Shown piece by piece: positions 1-14,928 of a stretch of DNA of 64,000 nt. The notes under the pieces are model-generated. The model ran no database searches. It worked only from the letters and a program-made list of their open reading frames with translations, and was not told the DNA's origin. Both the position numbers and the translations under genes were made by a program. The DNA is taken from the NCBI GenBank assembly GCA_964016885.1, contig OZ024741.1, positions 25,006,374 to 25,070,373 of the forward strand. The letters run 5' to 3'. The DNA is from Eledone cirrhosa. Its lineage: Eukaryota; Mollusca; Cephalopoda; Octopoda; Eledonidae. Each line of letters begins with the position of its first letter. Positions within the stretch are counted from its first letter, which is position 1.

Positions 1-1172
1 GAAGGGGGGAGGCGGCTTGATCATTACAATAGACTCGGTGGTCAACCGGATCGGTCCCACCCTTGACAGCAGTTGTTCGACATAGCCCCACAGATCGGCT
101 ACGCCCGAGCAGTGTACTAATGCGTGTTCAACGGTTTCCTCGTCGCACACGCATCTGGGACAGATCTTTTTGGCGGGGTCCCTACCCGGGCGCCCGTGTC
201 TGTAGAGCCTTTCTCGAACGGGTAAAGCCCCTCGGTAGCACTGCCAGGCCAGGGACTTCTGGAAGTTGTCCATAGGTCCCGGGCTGAATGTCCTACCGAA
301 CAGGCTGGCCAGTTCGTCCTCCTCCATGTCTAGGGCTTCTCCGAGGGCGTCGTCGCACCTGCTGCGTACCAGCCCTCTATAGAATGTTGCGGTGGAGTCT
401 CCACTGATAACCGGATCCGCCTGCCAGAGGGCGGTGAGCGCCTGGGCACACTCAGTGTGCCAGGCGCCCAGTTTTCTCGGTCTTTGCTTGACCCAGGATT
501 GCAGCTCGGTGAGTGAGACGAGTCTGGGAAAGGTTCGTCTCACAAACGAGGCCCACACCGGTTGTCCGGTGAGGAATACGTAGAGGTGCCGTAGCCTTAA
601 TGCGTGTTTACGCATCATTAGCCACGGCATCCCCAGCCCTCCTTTCGAAGGGTGTTGACAGCAGATGGATCTCCTCACCATAGGAGCCCGCCTCTTCCAA
701 AGGAATTGGAAGAGCGCGCGCTCCATCTTGGTGAGGGTTTCCCTTGGGCAGGGCACTACGGTCAGGCGGTAGTAGATGACGGACGCTATGTAGGTGTTCG
801 CCACCTCCGCCCGACCTTTCAGGGATAGTTTGCAACTGGCCCACTTCTGGGTCAGTGCAAACACCCTGTTCGTAACCTCCGCCCAGTTTTTCTCCACCTG
901 GAGGTCCGGTCCGAACCAGACCCCGAGCAACTTCACCGGGCCCTCCGTCCAGCGTCCGACGACGCTATCGGAGGGCATCGGTCTGCCCCTCCACGTGCCG
1001 AGTTGCAAACCGATCGACTTGTCCCGGTTCAGCTTAGCCCCTGTGAACTTTTCGTACTCCTCCAGTAAGGTGCCGACCGCCTCGATTTCGCAGGCCGTCG
1101 ACACCATTACTGTCACGTCATCGGCGTAGGCCGACACCGCTTTCCGCAATCCCGGTTCCAAAGGGATGCCCT
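1..1172 (-). pseudogene. 5'-truncated LINE ORF2 fragment (reverse transcriptase C-terminal half)
   Basis: This is a near-identical copy of 20861-22032, with three substitutions that I could find (128, 814 and 1091). It encodes ORF2 residues of about 671-1060 (counting from the ATG at 24043): the YADD catalytic box, the RT thumb/connection region and the C-terminal CCHC motif. The endonuclease and the first half of the RT are missing, because the element stops at 1172 and satellite begins at once. This is the usual outcome of incomplete target-primed reverse transcription. The 3' end lies beyond the left edge of the window. The frame is open throughout. Of the three changes one is silent, one changes Ser to Cys beside the YADD region, and one places Glu instead of Ala just before the zinc-motif His. 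It cannot make an active protein because of the truncation. Confidence 0.93.
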
Positions 1173-4100
1173 TAAACAACATAGATAGTGTCTTTTATTA
1201 GAAATATCGTAATGAAAGGGTTAAACAACATAGACAGTGTCTTTTATTAGCAATATGGTAATGAAAGGGTTAAACAACATAGATAGTGTCTTTCATTAGA
1301 AATATGGTAATGAAAGGGTTAAATTACATAGGCAGTGTCTTCTATTAGAAATATCATAATGAAAGCGTTAAACAACATAGACAGTGTCTTTTATTAGAAA
1401 TATGGTAATGAAAGTGTTAAACAACATAGACAGTGTCTTTTATTAGAAATATGGTAATGAAAGTGTTAAACAACATAGACAGTGTCTTTTATTAGAAATG
1501 TGGTAATGAAAGTGTTAAACAACATAGACAGTATCTTTTATTAGAAATGTGGTAATGAAAGTGTTAAACAACATAGACAGTATCTTTTATTAGAAATGTG
1601 GTAATGAAAGGGATGAAAAACATAGACAGTGTCTTTTATTAGAAATATGGTAATGAAAGTGTTAAACAACATAGACAGTGTCTTTTATTAGAAATATGGT
1701 AATGAAAGGGTTAAACAACATAGATAGTGTCTTTCATTAGAAATATGGTAATGAAAGGGTTAAATTACATAGGCAGTGTCTTCTATTAGAAATATGATAA
1801 TGAAAGGGTTAAACAACATAGACAGTGTCTTTTATTAGAAATATGGTAATGAAAGTGTTAAACAACATAGACAGTGTCTTTTATTAGAAATATGGTAATG
1901 AAAGTGTTAAACAACATAGACAGTGTCTTTTATTAGAAATGTGGTAACGAAAGTGTTAAACAACATAGACAGTATCTTTTATTAGAAATGTGGTAATGAA
2001 AGGGTTAAACAACATAGACAGTGTCTTTTATTAGAAATATGGTAATGAAAGGGTTAAACAACATAGACAGTGTCTTTTATTAGAAATATGGTAATGAAAG
2101 GGTTAAACAACATAGACAATGTCTTTTATTAGAAATATGGTAATGAAAGGGTTAAACAACATAGACAGTGTCTTTTATTAGAAATATGGTAATGCAAGAG
2201 TTAAACAACATAGACAGTGTCTTTTATTAGAAATATGGTAATGAAAGGGTTAAACAACATAGATAGTGTCTTTCATTGGAAATATGGTAATGAAAGGGTT
2301 AAATTACATAGGCAGTGTCTTCTATTAGAAATATGATAATGAAAGGGTTAAACAACATAGACAGTGTCTTTTATTAGAAATATGGTAATGAAAGTGTTAA
2401 ACAACATAGACAGTGTCTTTTATTAGAAATATGGTAATGAAAGTGTTAAACAACATAGACAGTGTCTTTTATTAGAAATGTGGTAATGAAAGTGTTAAAC
2501 AACATAGACAGTATCTTTTATTAGAAATGTGGTAATGAAAGGGTTAAACAACATAGACAGTGTCTTTTATTAGAAATATGGTAATGAAAGGGTTTAACAA
2601 CATAGACAGTGTCTTTTATTAGAAATATGGTAATGAAAGGGTTAAACAACATAGACAGTGTCTTTTATTAGAAATATGGTAATGAAAGGGTTAAACAACA
2701 TGGACAGTGTCTTTTATTAGAAATATGGTAATGAAAGGGTTAAACAACATAGACAGTGTCTTTTATTAGAAATATGATAATGAAACGGTTAAACAACATA
2801 GAGAGTGTCTTTTATTAGAAATATCGTAATGAAAGGGTTAAACAACATAGACATTGTTTTTTATTAGAAATATGGTAATGAAAGGTTTAAACAACATAGA
2901 CAGTGTCTTTTTTTAGAAATATGGTAATGAAAGGGTTAAACAACATAGACAGTGTCTTCTATTAGAAATATGGTAATGAAAGGGTTAAACAACATAGACA
3001 GTGTCTTTTATTAGAAATATGATAATGAAAGGTTTAAACAACATAGAGAGTGTCTTTTATTAGATATAGGGTAATGAATGTGTTAAACAACATAGACAGT
3101 GTCTTTCATTAGAAATATGGTAATGAAAGGGTTAAATTACATAGGCAGTGTCTTCTATTAGAAATATGATAATGAAAGGGTTAAACAACATAGACAGTGT
3201 CTTTTATTAGAAATATGGTAATGAAAGTGTTAAACAACATAGACAGTGTCTTATATTAGAAATGTGGTAATGAAAGTGTTAAACAACATAGACAGTATCT
3301 TTTATTAGAAATGTGGTAATGAAAGGGTTAAACAACATAGACAGTGTCTTTTATTAGGAATATGGTAATGAAAGGGTTAAACAACATAGACAGTGTCTTT
3401 TATTAGAAATATGGTAATGAAAGGGTTAAACAACATAGACAATGTCTTTTATTAGAAATATGGTAATGAAAGGGTTAAACAACATAGACAGTGTCTTTTA
3501 TTAGAAATATGGTAATGAAACGGTTAAACAACATAGACAGTGTCTTTTATTGGAAATATGATAATGAAAGGGTTAAACAACATAGACAGTGTCTTTTATT
3601 AGAAATATGGTAATGAAAGGGTTAAACAACATGGACAGTGTCTTTTATTAGAAATATGGTAATGAAAGGGTTAAACAACATAGACAGTGTCTTTCATTAG
3701 AAATATGGTAATGAAAGGGTTAAATTACATAGGCAGTGTCTTCTATTAGAAATATGATAATGAAAGGGTTAAACAACATAGACAGTGTCTTTTATTAGAA
3801 ATATGGTAATGAAAGTGTTAAACAACATAGACAGTGTCTTTTATTAGAAATATGGTAATGAAAGTGTTAAACAACATAGACAGTGTCTTTTATTAGAAAT
3901 GTGGTAATGAAAGTGTTAAACAACATAGACAGTATCTTTTATTAGAAATATGGTAATGAAAGTGTTAAACAACATAGACAGTGTCTTATATTAGAAATGT
4001 GGTAATGAAAGTGTTAAACAACATAGACAGTATCTTTTATTAGAAATGTGGTAATGAAAGGGTTAAACAACATAGACAGTGTCTTTTATTAGGAATATGG

Positions 4101-4725
4101 TAATGAAAGGGTTAAACAACATAGACAGTGTCTTTTATTAGAAATATGGTAATGAAAGGGTTAAACAACATAGACAATGTCTTTTATTAGAAATATGGTA
4201 ATGAAAGGGTTAAACAACATAGACAGTGTCTTTTATTAGAAATATGGTAATGAAACGGTTAAACAACATAGACAGTGTCTTTTATTGGAAATATGATAAT
4301 GAAAGGGTTAAACAACATAGACAGTGTCTTTTATTAGAAATATGGTAATGAAAGGGTTAAACAACATGGACAGTGTCTTTTATTAGAAATATGGTAATGA
4401 AAGGGTTAAACAACATAGACAGTGTCTTTTATTAGAAATATGATAATGAAACGGTTAAACAACATAGAGAGTGTCTTTTATTAGAAATATGGTAATGAAA
4501 GGGTTAAACAACATAGACAGTGTTTTTTATTAGAAATATGGTAATGAAAGGTTTAAACAACATAGACAGTGTCTTTTATTAGAAATATGGTAATGAAAGC
4601 GTTAAACAACATAGACAGTGTCTTTTATTAGAAATATGGTAATGAAAGGGTTACACAACATAGACAGTGTCTTTTATTAGAAATGTGGTAATGAAAGTGT
4701 TAAACAACATAGACAGTATCTTTTA

Positions 4726-6195
4726 TTAGAAATATGGTAATGAAAGTGTTAAACAACATAGACAGTGTCTTTTATTAGAAATGTGGTAATGAAAGTGTTA
4801 AACAACATAGACAGTATCTTTTATTAGAAATGTGGTAATGAAAGGGTTAAACAACATAGACAGTGTCTTTTATTAGAAATATGGTAATGAAAGGGTTAAA
4901 CAACATAGACAGTGTCTTTTATTAGAAATATGGTAATGAAAGGGTTAAACAACATAGACAATGTCTTTTATTAGAAATATGGTAATGAAAGGGTTAAACA
5001 ACATAGACAGTGTCTTTTATTAGAAATATGGTAATGAAAGGGTTAAACAACATAGACAGTGTCTTTTATTGGAAATATGATAATGAAAGGGTTAAACAAC
5101 ATAGACAGTGTCTTTTATTAGAAATATGGTAATGAAAGGGTTAAACAACATGGACAGTGTCTTTTATTAGAAATATGGTAATGAAAGGGTTAAACAACAT
5201 AGACAGTGTCTTTTATTAGAAATATGATAATGAAACGGTTAAACAACATAGACAGTGTCTTTTATTAGAAATATGGTAATGAAAGGGTTAAACAACATAG
5301 ACAGTGTTTTTTATTAGAAATATGGTAATGAAAGGTTTAAACAACATAGACAGTGTCTTTTTTTAGAAATATGGTAATGAAAGGATTAAACAACATAGAC
5401 AGTGTCTTTTATTAGAAATATGGTAATGAAAGGGTTTAACAACATAAACAGTATCTTTTATTAGAAATATGGTAATGAAAGTGTTAAACAACATAGACAG
5501 TGTCTTTTATTAGAAATGTGGTAATGAAAGTGTTAAACAACATAGACAGTATCTTTTATTAGAAATGTGGTAATGAAAGGGTTAAACAACATAGACAGTG
5601 TCTTTTATTAGAAATATGGTAATGAAAGGGTTAAACAACATAGACAGTGTCTTTTATTAGAAATATGGTAATGAAAGGGTTAAACAACATAGACAATGTC
5701 TTTTATTAGAAATATGGTAATGAAAGGGTTAAACAACATAGACAGTGTCTTTTATTAGAAATATGGTAATGAAAGGGTTAAACAACATAGACAGTGTCTT
5801 TTATTGGAAATATGATAATGAAAGGGTTAAACAACATAGACAGTGTCTTTTATTAGAAATATGGTAATGAAAGGGTTAAACAACATGGACAGTGTCTTTT
5901 ATTAGAAATATGGTAATGAAAGGGTTAAACAACATAGACAGTGTCTTTTATTAGAAATATGATAATGAAACGGTTAAACAACATAGACAGTGTCTTTTAT
6001 TAGAAATATGGTAATGAAAGGGTTAAACAACATAGACAGTGTTTTTTATTAGAAATATGGTAATGAAAGGTTTAAACAACATAGACAGTGTCTTTTTTTA
6101 GAAATATGGTAATGAAAGGATTAAACAACATAGACAGTGTCTTTTATTAGAAATATGGTAATGAAAGGGTTTAACAACATAAACAGTATCTTTTA
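4726..6195. repeat. 735-bp (15-monomer) tandem duplication within the satellite
   Basis: Copy 1 is 4726-5460 and copy 2 is 5461-6195. Marker monomers repeat at exactly 735 bp: the TTTTTTTAG variant at 5351 and 6086, and AAACAGTATC at 5446 and 6181. The variants between them follow in the same order, so this is a recent unequal-exchange event. Confidence 0.85.
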
Positions 6196-9100
6196 TTAGA
6201 AATGTGGTAATGAAAGGGTTAAACAACATAGACAGTGTCTTTTATTAGAAATATGATAATGAAACGGTTAAACAACATAGAGAGTGTCTTTTATTAGAAA
6301 TATGGTAATGAAAGGGTTAAACAACATAGACAGTGTTTTTTATTAGAAATATGGTAATGAAAGGTTTAAACAACATAGACAGTGTCTTTTATTAGAAATA
6401 TGGTAAAGAAAGCGTTAAACAACATAGACAGTGTCTTTTATTAGAAATATGGTAATGAAAGGGTTACACAACATAGACAGTGTCTTTTATTAGAAATATG
6501 GTAATGAAAGGGTTAAACAACATAGACAGTGTCTTTTATTAGAAATATGGTAATGAAAGGGTTAAACAACATAGACAGTGTCTTTTATTAGAAATATGAT
6601 AATGAAAGGGTTAAACAACATAGACAGTGTCTTTTATTAGAAATATGGTAATGAAAGGGTTAAACAACATAGACAGTGTCTTTTATTAGAAATAGGGTAA
6701 TGAAAGGGTTAAACAACATAGACAGTGTCTTTTATTAGAAATATGATAATGAAAGGGTTAAACAACATAGACAGTGTCTTTTATTAGAAATATGATAATG
6801 AAAGGGTTAAACAACATAGACAGTGTCTTTTATTAGAAATATGGTAATGAAAGGGTTAAACAACATAGACAGTGTCTTTTATTAGAAATATGGTAATGAA
6901 AGGGTTAAACAACATAGATAGTGTCTTTTATTAGAAATATAGTAATGAAAGGGTTAAACAACATAGACAGTGTCTTTTATTAGCAATATGGTAATGAAAG
7001 GGTTAAACAACATAGACAGTGTCTTTTATTAGAAATGTGGTAATGAAAGGGTTAAACAACATAGACAGTGTCTTTTATTAGAAATGTGGTAATGAAAGGG
7101 TTAAACAACATGGACAGTGTCTTTTATTAGAAATATGGTAATGAAAGGGTTAAACAACATAGACAGTGTCTTTTATTAGAAATATGATAATGAAACGGTT
7201 AAACAACATAGAGAGTGTCTTTTATTAGAAATATGGTAATGAAAGGGTTAAACAACATAGACAGTGTTTTTTATTAGAAATATGGTAATGAAAGGTTTAA
7301 ACAACATAGACAGTGTCTTTTTTTAGAAATATGGTAATGAAAGGGTTTAACAACATAAACAGTATCTTTTATTAGAAATGTGGTAATGAAAGGGTTAAAC
7401 AACATAGACAGTGTCTTTTATTAGAAATATGATAATGAAACGGTTAAACAACATAGAGAGTGTCTTTTATTAGAAATATGGTAATGAAAGGGTTAAACAA
7501 CATAGACAGTGTTTTTTATTAGAAATATGGTAATGAAAGGTTTAAACAACATAGACAGTGTCTTTTATTAGAAATATGGTAATGAAAGCGTTAAACAACA
7601 TAGACAGTGTCTTTTATTAGAAATATGGTAATGAAAGGGTTACACAACATAGACAGTGTCTTTTATTAGAAATGTGGTAATGAAAGTGTTAAACAACATA
7701 GACAGTATCTTTTATTAGAAATATGGTAATGAAAGTGTTAAACAACATAGACAGTGTCTTTTATTAGAAATATGGTAATGAAAGGGTTAAACAACATAGA
7801 CAGTGTCTTTTATTGGAAATATGATAATGAAAGGGTTAAACAACATAGACAGTGTCTTTTATTAGAAATATGGTAATGAAAGGGTTAAACAACATGGACA
7901 GTGTCTTTTATTAGAAATATGGTAATGAAAGGGTTAAACAACATAGACAGTGTCTTTTATTAGAAATATGATAATGAAACGGTTAAACAACATAGAGAGT
8001 GTCTTTTATTAGAAATATGGTAATGAAAGGGTTAAACAACATAGACAGTGTTTTTTATTAGAAATATGGTAATGAAAGGTTTAAACAACATAGACAGTGT
8101 CTTTTTTTAGAAATATGGTAATGAAAGGATTAAACAACATAGACAGTGTCTTTTATTAGAAATATGGTAATGAAAGGGTTTAACAACATAAACAGTATCT
8201 TTTATTAGAAATGTGGTAATGAAAGGGTTAAACAACATAGACAGTGTCTTTTATTAGAAATATGATAATGAAACGGTTAAACAACATAGAGAGTGTCTTT
8301 TATTAGAAATATGGTAATGAAAGGGTTAAACAACATAGACAGTGTTTTTTATTAGAAATATGGTAATGAAAGGTTTAAACAACATAGACAGTGTCTTTTA
8401 TTAGAAATATGGTAAAGAAAGCGTTAAACAACATAGACAGTGTCTTTTATTAGAAATATGGTAATGAAAGGGTTACACAACATAGACAGTGTCTTTTATT
8501 AGAAATATGGTAATGAAAGGGTTAAACAACATAGACAGTGTCTTTTATTAGAAATATGGTAATGAAAGGGTTAAACAACATAGACAGTGTCTTTTATTAG
8601 AAATATGATAATGAAAGGGTTAAACAACATAGACAGTGTCTTTTATTAGAAATATGGTAATGAAAGGGTTAAACAACATAGACAGTGTCTTTTATTAGAA
8701 ATAGGGTAATGAAAGGGTTAAACAACATAGACAGTGTCTTTTATTAGAAATATGATAATGAAAGGGTTAAACAACATAGACAGTGTCTTTTATTAGAAAT
8801 ATGATAATGAAAGGGTTAAACAACATAGACAGTGTCTTTTATTAGAAATATGGTAATGAAAGGGTTAAACAACATAGATAGTGTCTTTTATTAGAAATAT
8901 AGTAATGAAAGGGTTAAACAACATAGACAGTGTCTTTTATTAGCAATATGGTAATGAAAGGGTTAAACAACATAGACAGTGTCTTTTATTAGAAATGTGG
9001 TAATGAAAGGGTTAAACAACATAGACAGTGTCTTTTATTAGAAATGTGGTAATGAAAGGGTTAAACAACATGGACAGTGTCTTTTATTAGAAATATGGTA

Positions 9101-11350
9101 ATGAAAGGGTTAAACAACATAGACAGTGTCTTTTATTAGAAATATGATAATGAAACGGTTAAACAACATAGAGAGTGTCTTTTATTAGAAATATGGTAAT
9201 GAAAGGGTTAAACAACATAGACAGTGTTTTTTATTAGAAATATGGTAATGAAAGGTTTAAACAACATAGACAGTGTCTTTTTTTAGAAATATGGTAATGA
9301 AAGGATTAAACAACATAGACAGTGTCTTTTATTAGAAATATGGTAATGAAAGGGTTTAACAACATAAACAGTATCTTTTATTAGAAATGTGGTAATGAAA
9401 GGGTTAAACAACATAGACAGTGTCTTTTATTAGAAATATGATAATGAAACGGTTAAACAACATAGAGAGTGTCTTTTATTAGAAATATGGTAATGAAAGG
9501 GTTAAACAACATAGACAGTGTTTTTTATTAGAAATATGGTAATGAAAGGTTTAAACAACATAGACAGTGTCTTTTATTAGAAATATGGTAATGAAAGCGT
9601 TAAACAACATAGACAGTGTCTTTTATTAGAAATATGGTAATGAAAGGGTTACACAACATAGACAGTGTCTTTTATTAGAAATGTGGTAATGAAAGTGTTA
9701 AACAACATAGACAGTATCTTTTATTAGAAATATGGTAATGAAAGTGTTAAACAACATAGACAGTGTCTTTTATTAGAAATGTGGTAATGAAAGTGTTAAA
9801 CAACATAGACAGTTTCTTTTATTAGAAATGTGGTAATGAAAGGGTTAAACAACATAGACAGTGTCTTTTATTAGAAATATGGTAATGAAAGGGTTAAACA
9901 ACATAGACAGTGTCTTTTATTAGAAATATGGTAATGAAAGGGTTAAACAACATAGACAATGTCTTTTATTAGAAATATGGTAATGAAAGGGTTAAACAAC
10001 ATAGACAGTGTCTTTTATTAGAAATATGGTAATGAAAGGGTTAAACAACATAGACAGTGTCTTTTATTGGAAATATGATAATGAAAGGGTTAAACAACAT
10101 AGACAGTGTCTTTTATTAGAAATATGGTAATGAAAGGGTTAAACAACATGGACAGTGTCTTTTATTAGAAATATGGTAATGAAAGGGTTAAACAACATAG
10201 ACAGTGTCTTTTAAATATGATAATGAAACGGTTAAACAACATAGAGAGTGTCTTTTATTAGAAATATGGTAATGAAAGGGTTAAACAACATAGACAGTGT
10301 TTTTTATTAGAAATATGGTAATGAAAGGTTTAAACAACATAGACAGTGTCTTTTTTTAGAAATATGGTAATGAAAGGATTAAACAACATAGACAGTGTCT
10401 TTTATTAGAAATATGGTAATGAAAGGGTTTAACAACATAAACAGTATCTTTTATTAGAAATGTGGTAATGAAAGGGTTAAACAACATAGACAGTGTCTTC
10501 TATTAGAAATATGATAATGAAACGGTTAAACAACATAGAGAGTGTCTTTTATTAGAAATATGGTAATGAAAGGGTTAAACAACATAGACAGTGTTTTTTA
10601 TTAGAAATATGGTAATGAAAGGTTTAAACAACATAGACAGTGTCTTTTATTAGAAATATGGTAAAGAAAGCGTTAAACAACATAGACAGTGTCTTTTATT
10701 AGAAATATGGTAATGAAAGGGTTACACAACATAGACAGTGTCTTTTATTAGAAATATGGTAATGAAAGGGTTAAACAACATAGACAGTGTCTTTTATTAG
10801 AAATATGGTAATGAAAGGGTTAAACAACATAGACAGTGTCTTTTATTAGAAATATGATAATGAAAGGGTTAAACAACATAGACAGTGTCTTTTATTAGAA
10901 ATATGGTAATGAAAGGGTTAAACAACATAGACAGTGTCTTTTATTAGAAATAGGGTAATGAAAGGGTTAAACAACATAGACAGTGTCTTTTATTAGAAAT
11001 ATGATAATGAAAGGGTTAAACAACATAGACAGTGTCTTTTATTAGAAATATGATAATGAAAGGGTTAAACAACATAGACAGTGTCTTTTATTAGAAATAT
11101 GGTAATGAAAGGGTTAAACAACATAGACAGTGTCTTTTATTAGAAATATGGTAATGAAAGGGTTAAACAACATAGATAGTGTCTTTTATTAGAAATATAG
11201 TAATGAAAGGGTTAAACAACATAGACAGTGTCTTTTATTAGCAATATGGTAATGAAAGGGTTAAACAACATAGACAGTGTCTTTTATTAGAAATGTGGTA
11301 ATGAAAGGGTTAAACAACATAGACAGTGTCTTTTATTAGAAATGTGGTGA
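6196..11350. repeat. Higher-order repeat of 41-46 monomers, three copies
   Basis: The rare variant GGTAAAGAAAGCG occurs at 6402, 8411 and 10660, and AATAGGG at 6691, 8700 and 10949. Both give offsets of 2009 bp (41 x 49) and 2249 bp (46 x 49 minus the 5-bp deletion near 10211). Marker order is conserved inside each unit, with gains or losses of single monomers. Confidence 0.85.
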
Positions 11351-14300
11351 TGAAAGGGTTAAACAACATAGACAGTGTCTTTTATTAGAAATATGGTAAT
11401 GAAAGGGTTAAACAACATAGACAGTGTCTTTTATTAGAAATATGGTAATGAAAGGGTTAAACAACATAGACAGTGTCTTTTATTAGAAATATGGTAATGA
11501 AAGGGTTAAACAACATAGACAGTGTCTTTTATTAGAAATATGATAATGAAAGGGTTAAACAACATAGACAGTGTCTTTTATTAGAAATATGGTAATTAAA
11601 GGGTTAAACAACATAGACAGTGTCTTTTATTAGAAATAGGGTAATGAAAGGGTTAAACAACATAGACAGTGTCTTTTATTAGAAATATGATAATGAAAGG
11701 GTTAAACAACATAGACAGTGTCTTTTATTAGAAATATGATAATGAAAGGGTTAAACAACATAGACAGTGTCTTTTATTAGAAATATGGTAATGAAAGGGT
11801 TAAACAACATAGACAGTGTCTTTTATTAGAAATATGGTAATGAAAGGGTTAAACAACATAGACAGTGTCTTTTATTAGAAATATGGTAATGAAAGGGTTA
11901 AACAACATAGACAGTGTCTTTTATTAGAAATATGGTAATGAAAGGGTTAAACAACATAGATAGTGTCTTTTATTAGAAATATGGTAATGAAAGGGTTAAA
12001 CAACATAGACAGTGTCTTTTATTAGAAATAGGGTAATGAAAGGGTTAAACAACATAGACAGTGTCTTTTATTAGAAATATGATAATGAAAGGGTTAAACA
12101 ACATAGACAGTGTCTTTTATTAGAAATATGATAATGAAAGGGTTAAACAACATAGACAGTGTCTTTTATTAGAAATATGGTAATGAAAGGGTTAAACAAC
12201 ATAGACAGTGTTTTTTATTAGAAATATGGTAATGAAAGGTTTAAACAACATAGACAGTGTCTTTTATTAGAAATATGGTAATGAAAGCGTTAAACAACAT
12301 AGACAGTGTCTTTTATTAGAAATATGGTAATGAAAGGGTTACACAACATAGACAGTGTCTTTTATTAGAAATATGGTAATGAAAGGGTTAAACAACATAG
12401 ACAGTGTCTTTTATTAGAAATATGGTAATGAAAGGGTTAAACAACATAGACAGTGTCTTTTATTAGAAATATGATAATGAAACGGTTAAACAACATAGAC
12501 AGTGTCTTTTATTAGAAATATGGTAATGAAAGGGTTTAACAACATAAACAGTATCTTTTATTAGAAATGTGGTAATGAAAGGGTTAAACAACATAGACAG
12601 TGTCTTTTATTAGAAATATGATAATGAAACGGTTAAACAACATAGAGAGTGTCTTTTATTAGAAATATGGTAATGAAAGGGTTAAACAACATAGACAGTG
12701 TCTTTTATTAGAAATAGGGTAATGAAAGGGTTAAACAACATAGACAGTGTCTTTTATTAGAAATATGATAATGAAAGGGTTAAACAACATAGACAGTGTC
12801 TTTTATTAGAAATATGATAATGAAAGGGTTAAACAACGTAGACAGTGTCTTTTATTAGAAATATGGTAATGAAAGGGTTAAACAACATAGACAGTGTCTT
12901 TTATTAGAAATATGGTAATGAAAGGGTTAAACAACATAGATAGTGTCTTTTATTAGAAATATAGTAATGAAAGGGTTAAACAACATAGACAGTGTCTTTT
13001 ATTAGCAATATGGTAATGAAAGGGTTAAACAACATAGACAGTGTCTTTTATTAGAAATGTGGTAATGAAAGGGTTAAACAACATAGACAGTGTCTTTTAT
13101 TAGAAATGTGGTAATGAAAGGGTTAAACAACATAGACAGTGTCTTTTATTAGAAATATGGTAATGAAAGGGTTAAACAACATAGACAGTGTCTTTTATTA
13201 GAAATATGGTAATGAAAGGGTTAAACAACATAGACAGTGTCTTTTATTAGAAATATGGTAATGAAAGGGTTAAACAACATAGACAGTGTCTTTTATTAGA
13301 AATATGATAATGAAAGGGTTTAACAACATAGACAGTGTCTTTTATTAGAAATATGGTAATTAAAGGGTTAAACAACATAGACAGTGTCTTTTATTAGAAA
13401 TAGGGTAATGAAAGGGTTAAACAACATAGACAGTGTCTTTTATTAGAAATATGATAATGAAAGGGTTAAACAACATAGACAGTGTCTTTTATTAGAAATA
13501 TGATAATGAAAGGGTTAAACAACATAGACAGTGTCTTTTATTAGAAATATGGTAATGAAAGGGTTAAACAACATAGACAGTGTCTTTTATTAGAAATATG
13601 GTAATGAAAGGGTTAAACAACATAGATAGTGTCTTTTATTAGAAATATGGTAATGAAAGGGTTAAACAACATAGACAGTGTCTTTTATTAGAAATAGGGT
13701 AATGAAAGGGTTAAACAACATAGACAGTGTCTTTTATTAGAAATATGATAATGAAAGGGTTAAACAACATAGACAGTGTCTTTTATTAGAAATATGATAA
13801 TGAAAGGGTTAAACAACATAGACAGTGTCTTTTATTAGAAATATGGTAATGAAAGGGTTAAACAACATAGACAGTGTCTTTTATCAGAAATATGATAATG
13901 AAAGGGTTAAACAACATAGACAGTGTCTTTTATTAGAAATATGGTAATGAAAGGGTTAAACAACATAGACAGTGTCTTTTATTAGAAATAGGGTAATGAA
14001 AGGGTTAAACAACATAGACAGTGTCTTTTATTAGAAATATCATAATGAAAGGGTTAAACAACATAGACAGTGTCTTTTATTAGAAATATGATAATGAAAG
14101 GGTTAAACAACATAGACAGTGTCTTTTATTAGAAATATGGTAATGAAAGGGTTAAACAACATAGACAGTGTCTTTTATTAGAAATATGGTAATGAAAGGG
14201 TTAAACAACATAGATAGTGTCTTTTATTAGAAATATAGTAATGAAAGGGTTAAACAACATAGACAGTGTCTTTTATTAGCAATATGGTAATGAAAGTGTT

Positions 14301-14928
14301 AAACAACATAGACAGTGTCTTTTATTAGAAATGTGGTAATGAAAGGGTTAAACAACATAGACAGTGTCTTTTATTAGAAATGTGGTAATGAAAGGGTTAA
14401 ACAACATAGACAGTGTCTTTTATTAGAAATATGGTAATGAAAGGGTTAAACAACATAGACAGTGTCTTTTATTAGAAATATGGTAATGAAAGGGTTAAAC
14501 AACATAGACAGTGTCTTTTATTAGAAATATGATAATGAAAGGGTTAAACAACATAGACAGTGTCTTTTATTAGAAATATGGTAATGAAAGGGTTAAACAA
14601 CATAGACAGTGTCTTTTATTAGAAATAGGGTAATGAAAGGGTTAAACAACATAGACAGTGTCTTTTATTAGAAATATGATAATGAAAGGGTTAAACAACA
14701 TAGACAGTGTCTTTTGTTAGAAATATGATAATGAAAGGGTTAAACAACATAGACAGTGTCTTTTATTAGAAATATGGTAATGAAAGGGTTAAACAACATA
14801 GACAGTGTCTTTTATTAGAAATATGGTAATGAAAGGGTTAAACAACATAGATAGTGTCTTTTATTAGAAATATGGTAATGAAAGGGTTAAACAACATAGA
14901 CAGTGTCTTTTATTAGAAATATGGTAAT
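11351..14928. repeat. Satellite zone with short 6-14-monomer higher-order units
   Basis: The AATAGGG variant recurs at 11635, 12027, 12713, 13399, 13693, 13987 and 14624. These are spacings of 8, 14, 14, 6, 6 and 13 monomers. The same few variant types are reshuffled, which suggests frequent local unequal exchange. Confidence 0.7.
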